NCBI GenBank assembly: GCA_036265615.1
Contig: DATAOT010000200.1
Coordinates: forward strand, 1-16,563
Direction: 5' to 3'
DNA: 16,563 nucleotides
DNA from: DATAFF01 sp036265615
GTDB lineage: Bacteria; Pseudomonadota; Alphaproteobacteria; Rhizobiales; Aestuariivirgaceae
The notes beneath the pieces are model-generated. The model saw only the letters and a program-made list of their open reading frames with translations. It searched no databases and was not told the origin of the DNA. Both the position numbers and the translations under genes were made by a program. Below are positions 6,888-13,724 of the stretch, piece by piece. The number at the start of each line of letters is the position of its first letter. Positions within the stretch are counted from its first letter, which is position 1.

Positions 6888-8660
6888 TCACGGCCGCCTG
6901 CTCCTGGCAATCTCGCCAAGTGCCGCAACCATGCTGTCGACCGATTTGCATACTGTCGCGCCGGCCAAGGCGAGCTCCTCACTGACATCGAGCGGCAGGC
7001 TGGTGTTGCTGCCCTCCGGGATCCGGTTGAGCTTGCCACCAATGAACACCGGCAGCGAGCTGTTTCGAGCAGCAAGCTCGCCTCTCAGCTGAGTGAAGAA
7101 CTGCAGCGCCACCCCGTTATAGGAGGACAGCGCGATGAAATCGGCGCCGTTCGTCACTGCCTGCTCGACGAGGTCATTGGGATCAGTCGAGATGCCGCCA
7201 TCGACAATTTCGACATCGAGCTGACGCAGCACCGATTCGACGAGGATCTTTCCGTATTCGTGCACATCGGTGGTGGCAACGCAGCCCTTGAGCCTGGCGC
7301 GCGCGATATGCTCCCGCTCCGTTCGCGCGAGCTGACCGACCAACCCTTCGCCGTCCTGCTCCAGCTGCTCGATGGAATAGGAGCGGGCGATCGGGATGCG
7401 GCCGCGCAAGCGCTTCGGTGCCGGCTCGCCCGGGCCGAACAAGGTCTCGAGCCGCTTCGAGCCGATCCGACGGATTGCGAGCAGCATCTCGAAAGGATTG
7501 CCGATGTCGATTCCCGCAGCCTCGAAACCGGCAAGCACATTGGCACGGAACTGCCTGCCGCCTTCAACGATCCGCTCGGCCAGCGCATCGACGGCATCCT
7601 CGCGGGCAAGCTCGTCCAGCGACGCCTCGAGGGCGGCCAGGCGGTTGGCGAACATGTGGACATCGATGATCTCGTCGATATCCGGAATCCGCTCCGCCTC
7701 GGTGACCGGCGTCGGATTGACGGCGTGTCCGGCCGGACGGGTTCGCTCGCCATAAATATCCACCCTGAGATAAGTGGCGAGTGCCGCATAGTTCTCGGCG
7801 TGATTCGGGCCGTACATCGTGGTCGCGCCGTAGATCATCGTGCCCGGCGTCCGAGTGACCTTCTGTGCCGCGCGCTGGAAGGCAAGCCTGAGATCGGGCC
7901 GGGCATAGGTGTTGCCATAGGAGTAGGAGCTGTGGCCCCCGAGAAGGTCGTCCACGATATATTGCTCGAGCAGGATGGCGCCGAGCGAGCAGGCAAGATC
8001 GGTGAACATCGATGCGAAGCCGTCATCGAGGCTCGAGTGCACGATGACCGGCACGGGCTGGGCGGCGGTCAGCGCGATCGCCTTCAGCGACTCGGCCGTG
8101 GTGAAGATATCGTCGTCCCAATGCGGCTGCCGGAAAGCGAAATACTGACCGAGATTGCCCACCGACGTCGAGCCGGCAAGGAGCGCCGCGATGGTGTTCT
8201 CGAAGGCCGCCGGCGTGCCGATGACGAAGTCGCCGAAATGCGGCGCTACCGGCGCCATGCCTGTCAGGGCCCGCCACTCGTCGAGATTGGCCATGATGAG
8301 CCCGGTGCCGCGCGGCATGTCCTTGCGCTGCGCTGAGGGATATCCCATGCTCCAGTCGAGGCAGATGCCGTAGCGGTCGACGCGGTGGCCGGCCTTGTCC
8401 AGCGCCTGCCAGATCTCCGCCCAAGCGCGACGGCTCTTGTCGAGGCCTCGGAAACCGATCTGGGCATGCATCATGATCCGCCGCTCGGCAGTACATCGCC
8501 GCTTGTATTCGATCTCGCAGCCGACCTTGTAGGTCGAAAGGAACGGCGACGAGCCGACGGTGATCGTCCTAGCAGTCTCGCGGGCTTCGGCAATCAGCGC
8601 CTCGGGATCCGGCAGGGCGCTCTCGGGAAATACCTGATGGCGTTCAAGTGAATCGGTCAT
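6888..8660 (-). CDS. Cobalamin-dependent glutamate-mutase-like protein, catalytic and B12 domains fused
   Basis: The 590-residue protein has two parts. Residues about 455-585 are a cobalamin-binding Rossmann domain with D465-x-H467-x2-G470, then a serine stretch at 512-513 and G541-G542. The spacing matches the DxHxxG...SxL...GG signature of base-off/His-on B12 mutases such as GlmS. Residues about 30-420 look like a TIM-barrel catalytic part related to the glutamate mutase epsilon chain, with segments such as HSSLDDGF (208-215) and GHAVNPTPVTEAERIPDIDEII (311-332). In glutamate mutase these are two chains (GlmE, GlmS); here they are one. The class moves a carbon group by adenosylcobalamin radical chemistry; the substrate here is unknown. 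The start codon overlaps the IclR stop (ATGA) and follows a GAGGGTGG ribosome site. Neighbouring CoA enzymes argue against a simple glutamate fermentation role. The cobalamin domain is certain; the mutase name is likely. Confidence 0.8.
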   Translation of the reverse strand: MTDSLERHQVFPESALPDPEALIAEARETARTITVGSSPFLSTYKVGCEIEYKRRCTAERRIMMHAQIGFRGLDKSRRAWAEIWQALDKAGHRVDRYGICLDWSMGYPSAQRKDMPRGTGLIMANLDEWRALTGMAPVAPHFGDFVIGTPAAFENTIAALLAGSTSVGNLGQYFAFRQPHWDDDIFTTAESLKAIALTAAQPVPVIVHSSLDDGFASMFTDLACSLGAILLEQYIVDDLLGGHSSYSYGNTYARPDLRLAFQRAAQKVTRTPGTMIYGATTMYGPNHAENYAALATYLRVDIYGERTRPAGHAVNPTPVTEAERIPDIDEIIDVHMFANRLAALEASLDELAREDAVDALAERIVEGGRQFRANVLAGFEAAGIDIGNPFEMLLAIRRIGSKRLETLFGPGEPAPKRLRGRIPIARSYSIEQLEQDGEGLVGQLARTEREHIARARLKGCVATTDVHEYGKILVESVLRQLDVEIVDGGISTDPNDLVEQAVTNGADFIALSSYNGVALQFFTQLRGELAARNSSLPVFIGGKLNRIPEGSNTSLPLDVSEELALAGATVCKSVDSMVAALGEIARSRRP

Positions 8661-9505
8661 CGTGCCACCCTCGCCTTCATTCTGCGACGATCGGCATGCG
8701 GCTCCGCCCGCGCCACGATGCCGGTTGACTGCTGCGCCACGGCGTTGCCGATGTCGCGCGCCGCCGCCTGCAGCACCGGGACAAGCTCGGCGATGCCGGC
8801 CTCGAGCGGCATGGCGCTGCGCAGGAACATCACATTGATGGCCGCTGCCACCTTGCCGTCGGCCATGATCGGCACTCCGATACCCCAGATCAACCCGTCA
8901 TAGACCGTATCGAGATATCGTTTGTCGGTCACCGAAAAGCCGCGTCGCCGCGTCTCGCGGCGCAGGCTGTCGAGGCGCTCGGGCGATTTCGCCAACTGGT
9001 CGAGCGGATTTGACGACTGGCAAAGCACGCCGATTATCCGCTCGAATTCGCCGTCATCGCAGAAGGCGAGATAGGCGCGCCCGAGCGCGCTCAGCAGGAG
9101 CGGCGTGCGGGTACCGACCTTGCGATTGAGGACGAGCACGCCGAGGTCGCGACTGGTCGCGGCAATCACCATGGCATCGCCATCGAAGATACCAATATCG
9201 GACGGCCAGCCGATCTTGCGGCGGAACGCTCCGAGCATCGGCGCTGCGACGGCGATGAGCCGGTCATGGGCGCGAAATCCGCTGCTGAGCAGCAGGCACT
9301 TGCCGGTCGCCACATAGGCCGGCCGATCGCTTTCGCGCGCCACATAGCCGGCAACGATCAGGGTCTCGATCATCCGCAGAATCGTCGGCTTGGGCAATCC
9401 GGACAACCGATGGATCTCGGTCACGGTCGCCTGATCGCGCTCATTGATGAGGCGCAGCACCTCGAGGGCACGAAGAACGGCGGTCACCGGTTCGAATGCA
9501 GCCAC
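8657..9505 (-). CDS. IclR-family transcriptional regulator
   Basis: The 282-residue protein has an N-terminal winged helix-turn-helix (about 8-62; TVTEIHRLSGLPKPTILRMIETL holds the recognition helix). The C-terminal IclR effector domain (about 75-255) includes the RRGFSVTDKRYLDTVYDGLIWGIGVPI segment that lines the ligand pocket. It starts with GTG at 9505, supported by a GGAAAGGA ribosome site. IclR proteins bind as dimers or tetramers to palindromes and respond to aromatic or short-chain acids. The gene lies inside the operon, 18 bp after the CoA-transferase and overlapping the mutase by 4 bp. It therefore probably autoregulates; the divergent region at 11915-12008 is the most likely operator. 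Whether it represses or activates cannot be told. Confidence 0.92.
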   Translation of the reverse strand: MAAFEPVTAVLRALEVLRLINERDQATVTEIHRLSGLPKPTILRMIETLIVAGYVARESDRPAYVATGKCLLLSSGFRAHDRLIAVAAPMLGAFRRKIGWPSDIGIFDGDAMVIAATSRDLGVLVLNRKVGTRTPLLLSALGRAYLAFCDDGEFERIIGVLCQSSNPLDQLAKSPERLDSLRRETRRRGFSVTDKRYLDTVYDGLIWGIGVPIMADGKVAAAINVMFLRSAMPLEAGIAELVPVLQAAARDIGNAVAQQSTGIVARAEPHADRRRMKARVAR

Positions 9506-9523
9506 GCGTCTGTCCTTTCCATT

Positions 9524-10750
9524 TCAGCGCACCACCTGCGCTGCGCGCAATGCGTCGATGCGGTCGGCGCTGAGCTTGAGCTCGTCGCGAAGAATCTCCT
9601 CCGTATGCTCACCAAGCAGCGGTGGCGCGCGATGATAGCGCGGCGGCGTGGCGGAGAGCCTGACCGGGCTCGCCACCGACGGCGCTGTGCCATAGGGATG
9701 CGCGAGCTCGATGCGGACAGCCCGCGCGGCGGCCTGCGGTTCGGCGAAGACCTGGTCCATGCTGTTGATCGGTGCTGAGGGAATGCCTGCCGCTTCGAAG
9801 AGCTCGAGCCACGCGGCGGTGCGGCGCTTTCTCAGCGTCTCCGCCAGCTCGGGAATTAGCGCCGCGCGGTTCTCGACCCGGCCTCGATTGGTCGCGAAGC
9901 GGCCATCGCGGCCGAGCTCCGGCCGCCCGATCTCGTCGCAAAGGCGGCGAAACTGCTCGTCGCTGCCGACCGCCAGAATCAGATGACCGTCGGCGGTGGC
10001 GAAGGCTTGGTAGGGCACGACGTTGGGATGGCTGTTGCCCATGCGCTGCGGCACGGCGCCCGATACCAGGTAATTCGAGGCCTGATTGGCAAGCATGGCG
10101 ACCTGGGTGTCGAAGAGGCTGAGATCGAGATGCTGCCCGCGGCCGGTGAGATGGCGCGCATTGACCGCAGCCAGGATGCCGATGGCGCTGTAGAGCCCGG
10201 CCGAGAGATCGGTGACCGCAACCCCAACCTTCACCGGTCCGCCGCCGGGCTCGCCGTCGGCAAGTCCGGTCAAGCTCATCAACCCGCCGATGCCCTGGAT
10301 CGCGAAATCATAACCCGGGCGATGTCGATAGGGGCCGGACTGGCCAAAAGCGGTGATGGAGCAATAGATCAGGCGCGGATTGTCGCGCATCAAGGCTTCA
10401 TGATCGAGGCCATATTTGGCCAGAGCACCGGGGCGGAAATTCTCGATCACGATGTCTGCCGTCTTGACCAGATCGCGCACAAGGTCGCTGCCTTCTCGCG
10501 TCGCGAAATCGATGGCAATCGAGCGCTTGTTACGGTTCGTGCACAGATAATAAGCGGATTCGCCGGGGCTTCCCTGCCCGTCCGGCGACTTGAGGTAAGG
10601 TGGTCCCCAGGCCCTTGTATCGTCGCCGCGGGCCGGATGCTCGACCTTGATGACGTCAGCGCCGAGATCGGCCAGCGTCTGGGCCGCCCAGGGGCCGGCC
10701 AGCACCCGTGCCAGCTCGATGACCCGCAGATTGCTCAATGCCGACTGCAT
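9524..10750 (-). CDS. CaiB/BaiF (class III) CoA-transferase
   Basis: The 408-residue length is typical of formyl-CoA transferase relatives. The N-terminus LRVIELARVLAGPWAAQTLADLGADVIKVEHPARGDDTR is diagnostic of the family. The catalytic aspartate is D181 in KVGVAVTDLSAGLYS, which forms the acyl-aspartyl anhydride in this class. The GGLMSLTG segment (about 155-162) is also conserved. It moves CoA from a donor thioester to a carboxylic acid in the cytoplasm; the acceptor acid is unknown. The ATG at 10750 is 3 bp past the stop of the acyl-CoA dehydrogenase, with a GAGG site inside the end of that gene, so translation is probably coupled. The CoA-transferase plus acyl-CoA dehydrogenase pairing recalls carnitine caiB/caiA, but the identity is not shown. 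Confidence 0.92.
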   Translation of the reverse strand: MQSALSNLRVIELARVLAGPWAAQTLADLGADVIKVEHPARGDDTRAWGPPYLKSPDGQGSPGESAYYLCTNRNKRSIAIDFATREGSDLVRDLVKTADIVIENFRPGALAKYGLDHEALMRDNPRLIYCSITAFGQSGPYRHRPGYDFAIQGIGGLMSLTGLADGEPGGGPVKVGVAVTDLSAGLYSAIGILAAVNARHLTGRGQHLDLSLFDTQVAMLANQASNYLVSGAVPQRMGNSHPNVVPYQAFATADGHLILAVGSDEQFRRLCDEIGRPELGRDGRFATNRGRVENRAALIPELAETLRKRRTAAWLELFEAAGIPSAPINSMDQVFAEPQAAARAVRIELAHPYGTAPSVASPVRLSATPPRYHRAPPLLGEHTEEILRDELKLSADRIDALRAAQVVR

Positions 10751-10753
10751 CGC

Positions 10754-11914
10754 TCAACCTCGCTGGCGGAAACGCCGCCCGATCAGGGCGGAAGCGATAT
10801 TGACCTTCTGGATGTCGATGGTGCCGCCGGCAATCCCCCAGCCCCAGGCGTCGCGCAGCCGCTGCTCGGCGGCAAAAGCCTTCGAATAACCATAACCGCC
10901 CATCAGCTGCATTGCCTTGCCACAGACGTCTCGCGCCGTCTCATTGGCAAAACATTTCGCCATGCTGCTCATCAGCACCGAGGGAAATTCGGCATCCGCC
11001 GCCGTTACGGCGCGGTGGATCATCAGACGTGAGGCCTCGACCTGCATCGCCATCTCCGCGAGCTTGAGCTGCACGGCCTGGAACTCGACGATGGGCTTGC
11101 CGAATTGCCGGCGCTCCTGGACATAAGCAATGGCCTCTGCGAGGGCGCCGGCGGCGAGACCCAGGCACACCGTGGCGTTGCCGCAACGCTCGAGGTCGAA
11201 AGCCTCCATGAGCCTGCCGAAGGAATTGGCCGGGGCTACCACATTTTCGGCCGGCAGCCGCACGTCGTCGAAGAAAATGTCGGCGGTGTGGATGCCCCGG
11301 AAACCCATCAGGTGCTCGCGCTTGCCGAAGGACACGCCTTGCCGGTCGCGCTCGACATAGACGGCGCCGATACCGTTGGCGCCGGCAATCTCCCCGAAGC
11401 GGCAATAGACGAGATAGCCCTCGGCATGGCCGCCACCGCTGCACCAGCGCTTTTGTCCGTTGACGATCCATTCGCCTTCGCGCTCGACGATGCGGGTCGT
11501 CAGATCGGTCAAAGCCGTGCCGGCACCAGGCTCCGACATGGCGATCGCCACCGTCAACTCGCCGCGACACACCTGCGGAACAAGCCGCGACTTCAGCGTC
11601 TCGCCGCCGAAGCGCTCGATCGCCTTGATAGGCCCGACACAGCTCTCGAAAACCGGAAACGCAACCGCGGGATGGAGCTTGGCGAACTCCTCGAGCACCA
11701 GCAAGGCATCGAGATCGCTCAGCCCCTGGCCGCCTAGGCGCCGATCGACATTGATGCCCAGGAATCCCATCTCGCCCAGCTGCCGCAGCCGCTCGCGCGA
11801 CAGGGGTTCGTTGCGGTCCTCGATCTCGCGGGCGACCTGCCGCAATTCGCGGCCGACATACTCGCGCGCCAGTTCCTGCAATTGCCTCTGCTCGGCTGTA
11901 AGCTCGAATGGCAT
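10754..11914 (-). CDS. Acyl-CoA dehydrogenase (first gene of the operon)
   Basis: The 386-residue protein has the usual three domains: helical N-terminus; a beta domain with AIAMSEPGAGTALTDL (about 123-138), the flavin/substrate signature; and a helical C-terminus with RRQFGKPIVEFQAVQ (268-282) and the MGGYGYSK motif (338-345). It would oxidise an acyl-CoA to a 2-enoyl-CoA, passing electrons to electron-transfer flavoprotein. The glutamate base of medium-chain enzymes (YEGT) is absent; the site reads AGGT (362-365). A glutamate in FDLER (E242) lies where isovaleryl-CoA dehydrogenase has its base, so activity on branched or long acyl groups is plausible. This is inference from motif position. 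The ATG at 11914 lacks an obvious ribosome site. The gene faces the divergent oxygenase gene across 94 bp. Confidence 0.9.
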   Translation of the reverse strand: MPFELTAEQRQLQELAREYVGRELRQVAREIEDRNEPLSRERLRQLGEMGFLGINVDRRLGGQGLSDLDALLVLEEFAKLHPAVAFPVFESCVGPIKAIERFGGETLKSRLVPQVCRGELTVAIAMSEPGAGTALTDLTTRIVEREGEWIVNGQKRWCSGGGHAEGYLVYCRFGEIAGANGIGAVYVERDRQGVSFGKREHLMGFRGIHTADIFFDDVRLPAENVVAPANSFGRLMEAFDLERCGNATVCLGLAAGALAEAIAYVQERRQFGKPIVEFQAVQLKLAEMAMQVEASRLMIHRAVTAADAEFPSVLMSSMAKCFANETARDVCGKAMQLMGGYGYSKAFAAEQRLRDAWGWGIAGGTIDIQKVNIASALIGRRFRQRG

Positions 11915-12008
11915 TGTTTCACCATGTGAACTCTGAATTCACAGGTTGACGTTAACCGCCTTGTGTGGTGCGATGCAAGCAAGCAATTCACCATCGAGGG
12001 AAACGCCG
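11915..12008. promoter_or_regulatory. Divergent control region with nested palindromes and a sigma-70-like promoter
   Basis: This 94-bp gap separates the operon from the oxygenase gene. TTCAC-CAT-GTGAA (11918-11930) is a perfect palindrome with 3-bp spacing, and a further TTCAC lies at 11938-11942. GGTTGACGTTAACC (11944-11957) is symmetric at 12 of 14 positions. It contains a near-consensus -35 box, TTGACG (11946-11951). With a 17-bp spacer, the poorer -10 candidate TGCGAT (11969-11974) follows and would drive the oxygenase gene. TTCACCAT recurs at 11987-11994. A dimeric repressor bound at 11944-11957 would block that -35 box. The IclR protein of the operon is the obvious candidate, but this is not shown. 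Confidence 0.5.
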
Positions 12009-13244
12009 ATGCCCGTGGCCCCGCTGGTCAGGCGCCGGACGCCCGGCTACAGCCTGGAAGCGCCGTTCTATCTCAGCGACGAGGTCTTCGCAGCCGATCT
12101 CGAGACCATCTGGGCCCGCCACTGGATCCATGTCGGGGTCGAGGCGGATGTGCCGCAACCCGGCGACTATAACGTGGTCGGCTTCGGCCGCTATTCCGTC
12201 GTGATCGTGCGGGGTGCCGACGGAGTGGTGCGCGCCTTCCACAATGTCTGCCGCCATCGCGGCGCGCGCATCATCAATGACGAGCGTGGCTCGGCCGCCA
12301 AGCTTGTCTGCGGGTACCATCGCTGGACCTATGATCTTTCCGGCCCGCTGGTCTTTGCCGAGCATCTTTCCCCGGATGTCGAGCGCAACTGCCTCGGCCT
12401 CAAGCCCGTTCATCTGCGCAGCTTGAGCGGGCTGCTATTCATCTGCCTTGCCGATGATCCGCCCGCAGACTTTTCCGAGATGGAAGAGATCGTCAGGCCA
12501 TATCTCGATCCCCATGACTTGCGGAATTGCAAGATCGCGAAGCAGGAGGATGTGGTGGTGGCCGGCAATTGGAAGGCGGTCATGGAGAACAACCGGGAAT
12601 GCTACCATTGCGGCGGTCATCCCGAGCTGCTCAAGATCTTCTTCCAATTCTTCGCTCACACCGAGGCCGACGTAAAGCCGCGCCAGCGTGCCTATTACGA
12701 ACGCTACCGGCGCATTCAGGCGGAGATGATCGATATCTGGGAGAAGAACCGCCTGCCTTGGGGCCTGGTCGAGCTGCTCGAGGGTCGGCCAACCGCCTTT
12801 CGTCTCGAGCGCCTGGCACTCGACAATCATGGCGAGTCCTACACGGTCGACACGCGTGTCGCCTCGAAGCGCCTGCTCGGGCGCTTCCAGAACCCGCGCC
12901 TCGGCGCACTGTCGCTTCATACCCAGCCCAACTCATGGAATCACTTTCTGAGTGATCACGCCGTCATTTTCGATATCCTGCCGATCACGACCGAAACCAC
13001 CGTGCTCAGGACGAAATGGCTGGTGCACAAGGATGCCGTCGAGGGTGCCGACTACGATCTGCAAAACCTCACCCAGGTGTGGCGCACCACCAACGGCCAG
13101 GATGCGACATTCGTGCGCTGGCAGCAGCTCGGCGTCTCCAGCCCCGCCTATGAGCCCGGACCATTTTCGCCGAACGAAAATCAGGTCGAGAAGTTTCTCG
13201 GCTGGTATATCGATCGGATGGCAGAAGGAACGCCTGCGAATTAG
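12009..13244 (+). CDS. Rieske non-haem iron oxygenase, alpha subunit (glycine-betaine/quaternary-amine demethylase type)
   Basis: The 411-residue protein has an N-terminal Rieske [2Fe-2S] domain with C81-x-H83 and C101-x2-H104. The catalytic domain has NNRECYHCGGH (194-204) carrying the two iron-binding histidines H200 and H204. The likely aspartate ligand is D365 in TNGQDATFVRWQQLG. The C-terminal VWRTTNGQD...SPAYEPGPFSPNE block matches the pattern I know from glycine-betaine monooxygenase (GbcA-like) proteins. The enzyme would use O2 and electrons from a separate reductase to hydroxylate or N-demethylate its substrate; no reductase is encoded in this window. The open frame begins at 11946, but I chose the ATG at 12009, which has a GAGGGAAA ribosome site and starts the conserved region. 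It is divergent from the B12/CoA operon and followed after 12 bp by a membrane protein gene. Confidence 0.9.
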   Translation: MPVAPLVRRRTPGYSLEAPFYLSDEVFAADLETIWARHWIHVGVEADVPQPGDYNVVGFGRYSVVIVRGADGVVRAFHNVCRHRGARIINDERGSAAKLVCGYHRWTYDLSGPLVFAEHLSPDVERNCLGLKPVHLRSLSGLLFICLADDPPADFSEMEEIVRPYLDPHDLRNCKIAKQEDVVVAGNWKAVMENNRECYHCGGHPELLKIFFQFFAHTEADVKPRQRAYYERYRRIQAEMIDIWEKNRLPWGLVELLEGRPTAFRLERLALDNHGESYTVDTRVASKRLLGRFQNPRLGALSLHTQPNSWNHFLSDHAVIFDILPITTETTVLRTKWLVHKDAVEGADYDLQNLTQVWRTTNGQDATFVRWQQLGVSSPAYEPGPFSPNENQVEKFLGWYIDRMAEGTPAN

Positions 13245-13256
13245 CGGAATGCCCCG

Positions 13257-13724
13257 ATGGAGATGATCCGTGAGGGCCTGCTCCGCTTATGGGTGATCTG
13301 CACCATCCTGTTTCTGACCGCCGTCGGTGCATGGTTCTACCGTCCCTTCGAGAAGGAGTTCCACCGCGCCGAATTTGCCGAGGAAATCACAAGCTCGGCC
13401 ACGCCGCTCGTTCCAGTTGCCTGCCGCGAAGCGCGCGGGATGCGCGATACCGACTATCTCAGCGATGTGGACGACGCCAATTGCTGGTACGCGCTGCCGA
13501 AGTTCCGAGCGAATTATCCGGAATATGGGCGGCTCCCCGATCGCGAGCTCGTCACGACCATGGTCCAGAAGGTCGGCTGGCGCGGCGGACCGCGCCGCCC
13601 CTGGATCCCCCTCCTGGTGCTTGGTGTCATCACGATCGCAATTCCAGTCATTGCGCTCGCCTGGGGATGGGCGCTGCTGCGGCTGGCCGAGCGGCTGTAC
13701 CGGCAGCGCCGCGATATTCAATAG
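13257..13724 (+). CDS. Small membrane protein with two transmembrane helices, function unknown
   Basis: The 155-residue protein is not one I recognise. It has one helix near 10-28 (LWVICTILFLTAVGAWFY), an outward loop of about 85 residues (29-114) with two cysteines (C56, C76) that could form a disulphide, and a second long helix near 115-143. The tail is short and basic. Both ends would be cytoplasmic by the positive-inside rule. It lies 12 bp after the oxygenase stop, so it is probably co-transcribed. It could be a partner or transport accessory, but there is no evidence for a function. Its last 7 bp overlap the end of the convergent flavoprotein gene. The start at 13257 has only a weak ribosome site (GCGGAATG); M3 (13263) is an alternative. 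Confidence 0.75.
   Translation: MEMIREGLLRLWVICTILFLTAVGAWFYRPFEKEFHRAEFAEEITSSATPLVPVACREARGMRDTDYLSDVDDANCWYALPKFRANYPEYGRLPDRELVTTMVQKVGWRGGPRRPWIPLLVLGVITIAIPVIALAWGWALLRLAERLYRQRRDIQ

Noticed and set aside
6836..7075. 80-residue N-terminal extension of the cytochrome c
   Set aside because: It overlaps the end of the mutase gene in another frame and would displace the signal peptide from the N-terminus.
6834..8336. Plus-strand open frame of 500 codons opposite the B12 mutase
   Set aside because: High-GC antisense shadow. The minus-strand frame has the cobalamin motif with correct spacing and a ribosome site.
9524..11914. Calling the CoA-transferase and acyl-CoA dehydrogenase pair a carnitine caiBA operon
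   Set aside because: The other cai genes (caiC, caiD, caiT, caiE) are absent and the pairing of these two families is common in many pathways.
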